Notes under the pieces: generated by a model | Databases searched by the model: none | The model's input: only the letters and a program-made list of their open reading frames with translations | Told to the model about the DNA's origin: nothing | In this document: piece by piece, positions 61,402 through 64,000 of the stretch | How positions within the stretch are numbered: the stretch's first letter is position 1 | Layout of the letters: every line of letters begins with the position of its first letter | Assembly: GCA_007859835.1 (NCBI GenBank) | Contig: SJPJ01000001.1 | Span: 6,827,260 to 6,891,259 of the forward strand | Direction of reading: 5' to 3' | DNA: 64,000 nt | Source of the DNA: Novipirellula herctigrandis | Lineage (GTDB): Bacteria > Planctomycetota > Planctomycetia > Pirellulales > Pirellulaceae | Translations under genes and position numbers: made by a program

Positions 61402-61813
61402 CTTTTGCCTCGACCAATTGGGCAACCGCTCACGGCTTGCTCGGATTCAATCGGCTGTTTGTGCATGTCCTGGCGGTCCTAACGATTAATCTCAGTAAGA
61501 CTTTGAACGGACGCTTTCAGCGACACGGTTTACCTATTTGCTCGCGAGGTCTTCTTCATGAGTCAAATTAAAGAGGTTCCGCTTATGCTAGCAATATGTT
61601 TTGAAACAGGGGCTTGTCAAAGGGACTATAAGAATCCGATAATATTCACGTAGTCACGATTCGAGAAATGTGTGATATTTGTTTGAAGCGCTTTCACACA
61701 TCTACCTACCTTCGAGAGCAAAGAGTCAGCGGAAGAAAATTTTGCGCATGATTGCAAAGAGTTTTTTTCACTCCAAGATGCTTCTCTTTGTGTCATTCCA
61801 ACCGGGACACAAC
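61402..61813. other. Intergenic region between the GGDEF gene and the BON gene
   Basis: About 410 bp with no convincing gene. A weak plus-strand promoter candidate is TTGTCA (61614-61619) and TAATAT (61640-61645), but the 20-nt spacing is longer than ideal. The in-frame extension of the BON gene upstream to 61679 (TTG) looks non-coding in composition. Confidence 0.3.
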
Positions 61814-62038
61814 ATGATGGAACAGACATACCAGCAAGACATTGCTTCGGCAGCTACTGAGATATTGTCACGCAGTTCGGTTGCAGAGCTGCGAAAGCTT
61901 CGAGTGGATGAGAGTGGCAATGAATTGAAACTGAGCGGACATGTTCGCAGTTTTTATCACAAGCAACTTGCCCAAGAGAGCGTTCGCCCGATCGCCGGTG
62001 GGCTACGCGTGATCAATTCTGTCGATGTGACTCATTGA
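61814..62038 (+). CDS. Small BON-domain protein
   Basis: BON domains are ~60-residue alpha/beta folds found in periplasmic or membrane-associated proteins and thought to bind phospholipids. From the ATG at 61814 (MMEQTYQQDIASAATEIL) the protein has 74 residues and is essentially a single BON fold: an N-terminal helix, 'LRVDESGNELKLSGHVRSFYHKQLAQESVRP' and 'GLRVINSVDV'. The key Gly of the LxGxV strand is present. ATGs at 61748 and 61778 and a TTG at 61679 are possible earlier starts, but the added residues do not look like a signal peptide. Exact role unknown. Confidence 0.7.
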   Translation: MMEQTYQQDIASAATEILSRSSVAELRKLRVDESGNELKLSGHVRSFYHKQLAQESVRPIAGGLRVINSVDVTH

Positions 62039-62156
62039 TAAAGAAGTGGCATTGAGCTGCCGTTCGTTGAATAAATGTCATGGCAATTCGAAGTCGCCAA
62101 CTTCATCGAAAACACATGAACGTTTTCCGGATTCCCCCTTCGGCAGCGAAAGCTGC

Positions 62157-63449
62157 CTATCGTCGCCGCCGTGTGATTTTGCGGTGCATCGGGTTGAGCT
62201 TCTTTGATGGACTTCTTTTCGGTTCATCTGGTTTAGGCGCCGACTTCACCTCGGGTTCCTCGAACCCATCTAGATGATCTCGTTTGAGCAATTTGTTGAT
62301 TCGCTGCTCAATGCTGGTTAAAAAATCACCTTCACCTGGTACGACAAAGGTAAAGGCGATGCCTTCACGGCCCATCCGTCCGGTCCGGCCCACGCGATGC
62401 ACGTAATCATCGCAGTCTTGGGGCACATCAAAATTAATGATGTGCGAAATGGTACTGATATCAATGCCGCGGCCGACTACGTCGGTGGCGACCAAAATCC
62501 GCAGTTTTCTCTCACGAAGTTGTTGTAAGACGCGATCACGTTCACGTTGAGCCAAGTCACCATGCATACTGCCGCAATCGTTATAGGTACGGCTTAGTTG
62601 CCGGTACAAGCGGTCGGTGCCACGCTTGGTGCGGCAAAAGATGATCGCTTGCTCGGGGTCTTCTCGCTCGAGCAATTGTTCGATCAATTCGACTTTCTTG
62701 TTTTGTGGGACGGTAAAATACCGCTGTTCGATCGTATCGACAGCAATGTCTTTGTCGCAGCAATCGACTACCAACGGATGATGCATATACGATTCCGCCA
62801 ATTTGCGAACCGTTGGCGGCAGCGTTGCAGAAAGCAGCAGCGTTTGCCGATCTTTTGAGCAGCGTCTAAGAATTCGTTCGATTTGCGGTCGGAATCCGAT
62901 ATCGAGCATGCGGTCGGCTTCATCCAACACGACGCACCATACTTTGTCGGTTCGAAGAGATCGACGTTGCAAGTGATCGTGTAGTCGTCCGGGGGTACCG
63001 ACGACAATTTGGACGCCGTTTTCGAGCACCCGAAGTTGGCGTTTGATGTCCTTACCACCCGCTAAGACGGCGACTTCGGTCGGAACGCCCTTGGACAACA
63101 TGACGATTTCTCGGCCAACTTGGTCGGCCAATTCACGCGTCGGTACGATGATGATCGCTTGCGGATCCCGGCACTCTTCGAGCGGATCAAGTTGTTCCAG
63201 GATGGGGATACCGAACGCAGCGGTTTTTCCCGTTCCAGTTCTCGCTTGCCCGATCACATCTTCACCCTCAAGGGCAGCTGGGATCAAACTCGATTGAATT
63301 GGCGTTGGTTCTTCAAACCCCGCATCGCGGAGGGCACGCCGCATCACGGACGATAGGTCAAGGTCGTCAAATGATGTAATTTCAGTTGTTTTTGTGTCAT
63401 CCACATCGGTTTTCATTCGCTCAGTGTATCGAATCATTTGCTTTTGCAC
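62157..63449 (-). CDS. DEAD-box ATP-dependent RNA helicase
   Basis: Unwinds RNA duplexes in ribosome assembly or RNA decay. All motifs are present in 430 residues (counted from GTG 63449): Q motif 'FEEPTPIQ' (45-52), I ARTGTGKT (69-76), Ia PTRELADQ (103-110), Ib TPGR (152-155), II DEAD (176-179), III SAT (207-209), IV 'IIFCRTKRGTDRL', V 'ATDVVGRGIDI' (321-331) and VI HRVGRTGR (351-358). A short Lys/Arg/Pro-rich tail (~390-430) probably adds RNA affinity. It is RhlE/CshA-like in size, but the subfamily cannot be fixed by eye. Starts at GTG 63449, ATG 63437 or ATG 63416 are all possible; none has a strong ribosome binding site. Confidence 0.95.
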   Translation of the reverse strand: MQKQMIRYTERMKTDVDDTKTTEITSFDDLDLSSVMRRALRDAGFEEPTPIQSSLIPAALEGEDVIGQARTGTGKTAAFGIPILEQLDPLEECRDPQAIIIVPTRELADQVGREIVMLSKGVPTEVAVLAGGKDIKRQLRVLENGVQIVVGTPGRLHDHLQRRSLRTDKVWCVVLDEADRMLDIGFRPQIERILRRCSKDRQTLLLSATLPPTVRKLAESYMHHPLVVDCCDKDIAVDTIEQRYFTVPQNKKVELIEQLLEREDPEQAIIFCRTKRGTDRLYRQLSRTYNDCGSMHGDLAQRERDRVLQQLRERKLRILVATDVVGRGIDISTISHIINFDVPQDCDDYVHRVGRTGRMGREGIAFTFVVPGEGDFLTSIEQRINKLLKRDHLDGFEEPEVKSAPKPDEPKRSPSKKLNPMHRKITRRRR

Positions 63450-63685
63450 TACGCGGGGGGAACATCAGTGAAACTAGAATTGGGATGCGTGCCAATTTTC
63501 GAGCCATTTATCCCTCACGAACGGAATAGCCGGTACAACACTCGTTTGGGCCATTTCGCAGGATCCAAACAAGGACATTCATTGTTTTTGCCCTCGGCGC
63601 GATGACGAACAGAGATTTATGCGCACCGACGAACGCCAGATTCGTTCGACTCGGAAGTACGCGTATCCACCATGGAGATTTCTGC

Positions 63686-64000
63686 GTGTCAAAACTGTCA
63701 ACGACCAATACCAATACATCCAGCCGCACCCAGGCCCGGGATTTCAGCCAAATGGTCTCTGGGGCTGCAAATCAAACTGGGGCTGCAAATCAAACAGGGG
63801 CTGCAAATCAAACAGGGGCTGCAAATCAAACAGGGGCTGCAAATCAAGCCAATCATTCGGTAACGGTTCCCGCGCCCAATGCGTCCCCTGTTTCCAATCC
63901 GGCTCAGCCCAGCATGGAACAAACGGTCGACGCGATTGTGCAGATGCTCAGCGAGACAGCCCACGATCTTCGTTCACCGCTGACGACGGTCCGCGAATCG
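63686..64000 (+). CDS. Histidine kinase, N-terminal part, truncated by the window edge
   Basis: The frame runs open to the last base, where 'ETAHDLRSPLTTVRES' is the HisKA dimerisation and phospho-acceptor motif of a sensor kinase, with the His in AHDLRSPL. Upstream the protein is Ser/Thr/Asn-rich and low in complexity, with five GAANQ(T/A) hexapeptides and no visible membrane segment. GTG 63686 (MSKLSTTNTN) is chosen because GGAG at 63673-63676 lies 9 nt before it; ATG 63602 in the same frame is an alternative adding 28 residues. The ATPase half and any partner regulator lie beyond the window, so the signal sensed is unknown. Confidence 0.8.
   Translation, partial: MSKLSTTNTNTSSRTQARDFSQMVSGAANQTGAANQTGAANQTGAANQTGAANQANHSVTVPAPNASPVSNPAQPSMEQTVDAIVQMLSETAHDLRSPLTTVRES
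63761..63850 (+). repeat. Five tandem 18-bp repeats inside the histidine kinase gene
   Basis: Copies of GGGGCTGCAAATCAAACA start at 63761, 63779, 63797, 63815 and 63833. Copies 2-4 are identical, copy 1 differs at the last base and copy 5 at its final three bases. The 18-bp period preserves the frame, encoding GAANQT repeats. The identity of the inner copies points to recent expansion by slippage. Confidence 0.95.

Noticed and set aside
63761-63850. Tandem 18-bp repeats as a CRISPR array
   Set aside because: There are no spacers between units, the unit is too short, and the repeat is in frame within a coding region.
63672-63863. Short plus-strand frame with GLQIKQ repeats at the 18-bp tandem repeat
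   Set aside because: The repeat is open in several frames because its unit is a multiple of three. The frame ending in the HisKA motif, with a good ribosome binding site, is the real one; this frame stops before any domain.

Overview
The window looks like chromosomal DNA of a planctomycete, most likely a member of the Pirellulaceae (Rhodopirellula/Novipirellula-like). This is inferred from three enormous secreted-type genes that combine the planctomycete N-terminal LEPR-XLL-like motif, cadherin-like and GEVED modules and a C-terminal dockerin, and from the style of the housekeeping genes around them. No tRNA, rRNA, insertion sequence or CRISPR array was seen.

Positions 3-50659 (about 79% of the window) hold three head-to-tail giant paralogues on the plus strand. 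The first is cut by the left edge (3839 residues visible), the second has 6101 residues and the third 6818. All three share one order of modules: N-terminal sorting motif and metalloprotease-like domain (missing from view in the first), pre-peptidase/beta-helix region, jelly-roll-like modules, a repeated 'DGDxFxIxDG...VTFEF' module, a GEVED domain, cadherin-like repeats and a dockerin. The third keeps a complete metzincin zinc site (HEIGHTLGLGH). The second has lost all three zinc ligands and the catalytic Glu in the same place. Each paralogue also differs by large module insertions or losses. A clear intrinsic terminator follows only the third gene. This array is the best candidate for an undescribed extracellular system; its function is not known.

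Positions 50768-52776 carry information-processing genes: ruvA (Holliday junction helicase subunit) converging on a tight dnaJ-like/rnpA pair.

Positions 52946-63449 hold a mixed set: a secreted CehA/McbA-like protein without its metal-binding histidines, a YbgC-type thioesterase, a universal stress protein, the RNA-binding factor Tex with a stand-alone M41 (FtsH-type) peptidase domain protein upstream, a secreted Ntn-hydrolase of the choloylglycine hydrolase family, a membrane GGDEF diguanylate cyclase, a small BON-domain protein and a DEAD-box RNA helicase.

The right edge (63686-64000) contains the start of a histidine kinase gene with five in-frame 18-bp repeats just before its phospho-acceptor His region; it runs off the window.
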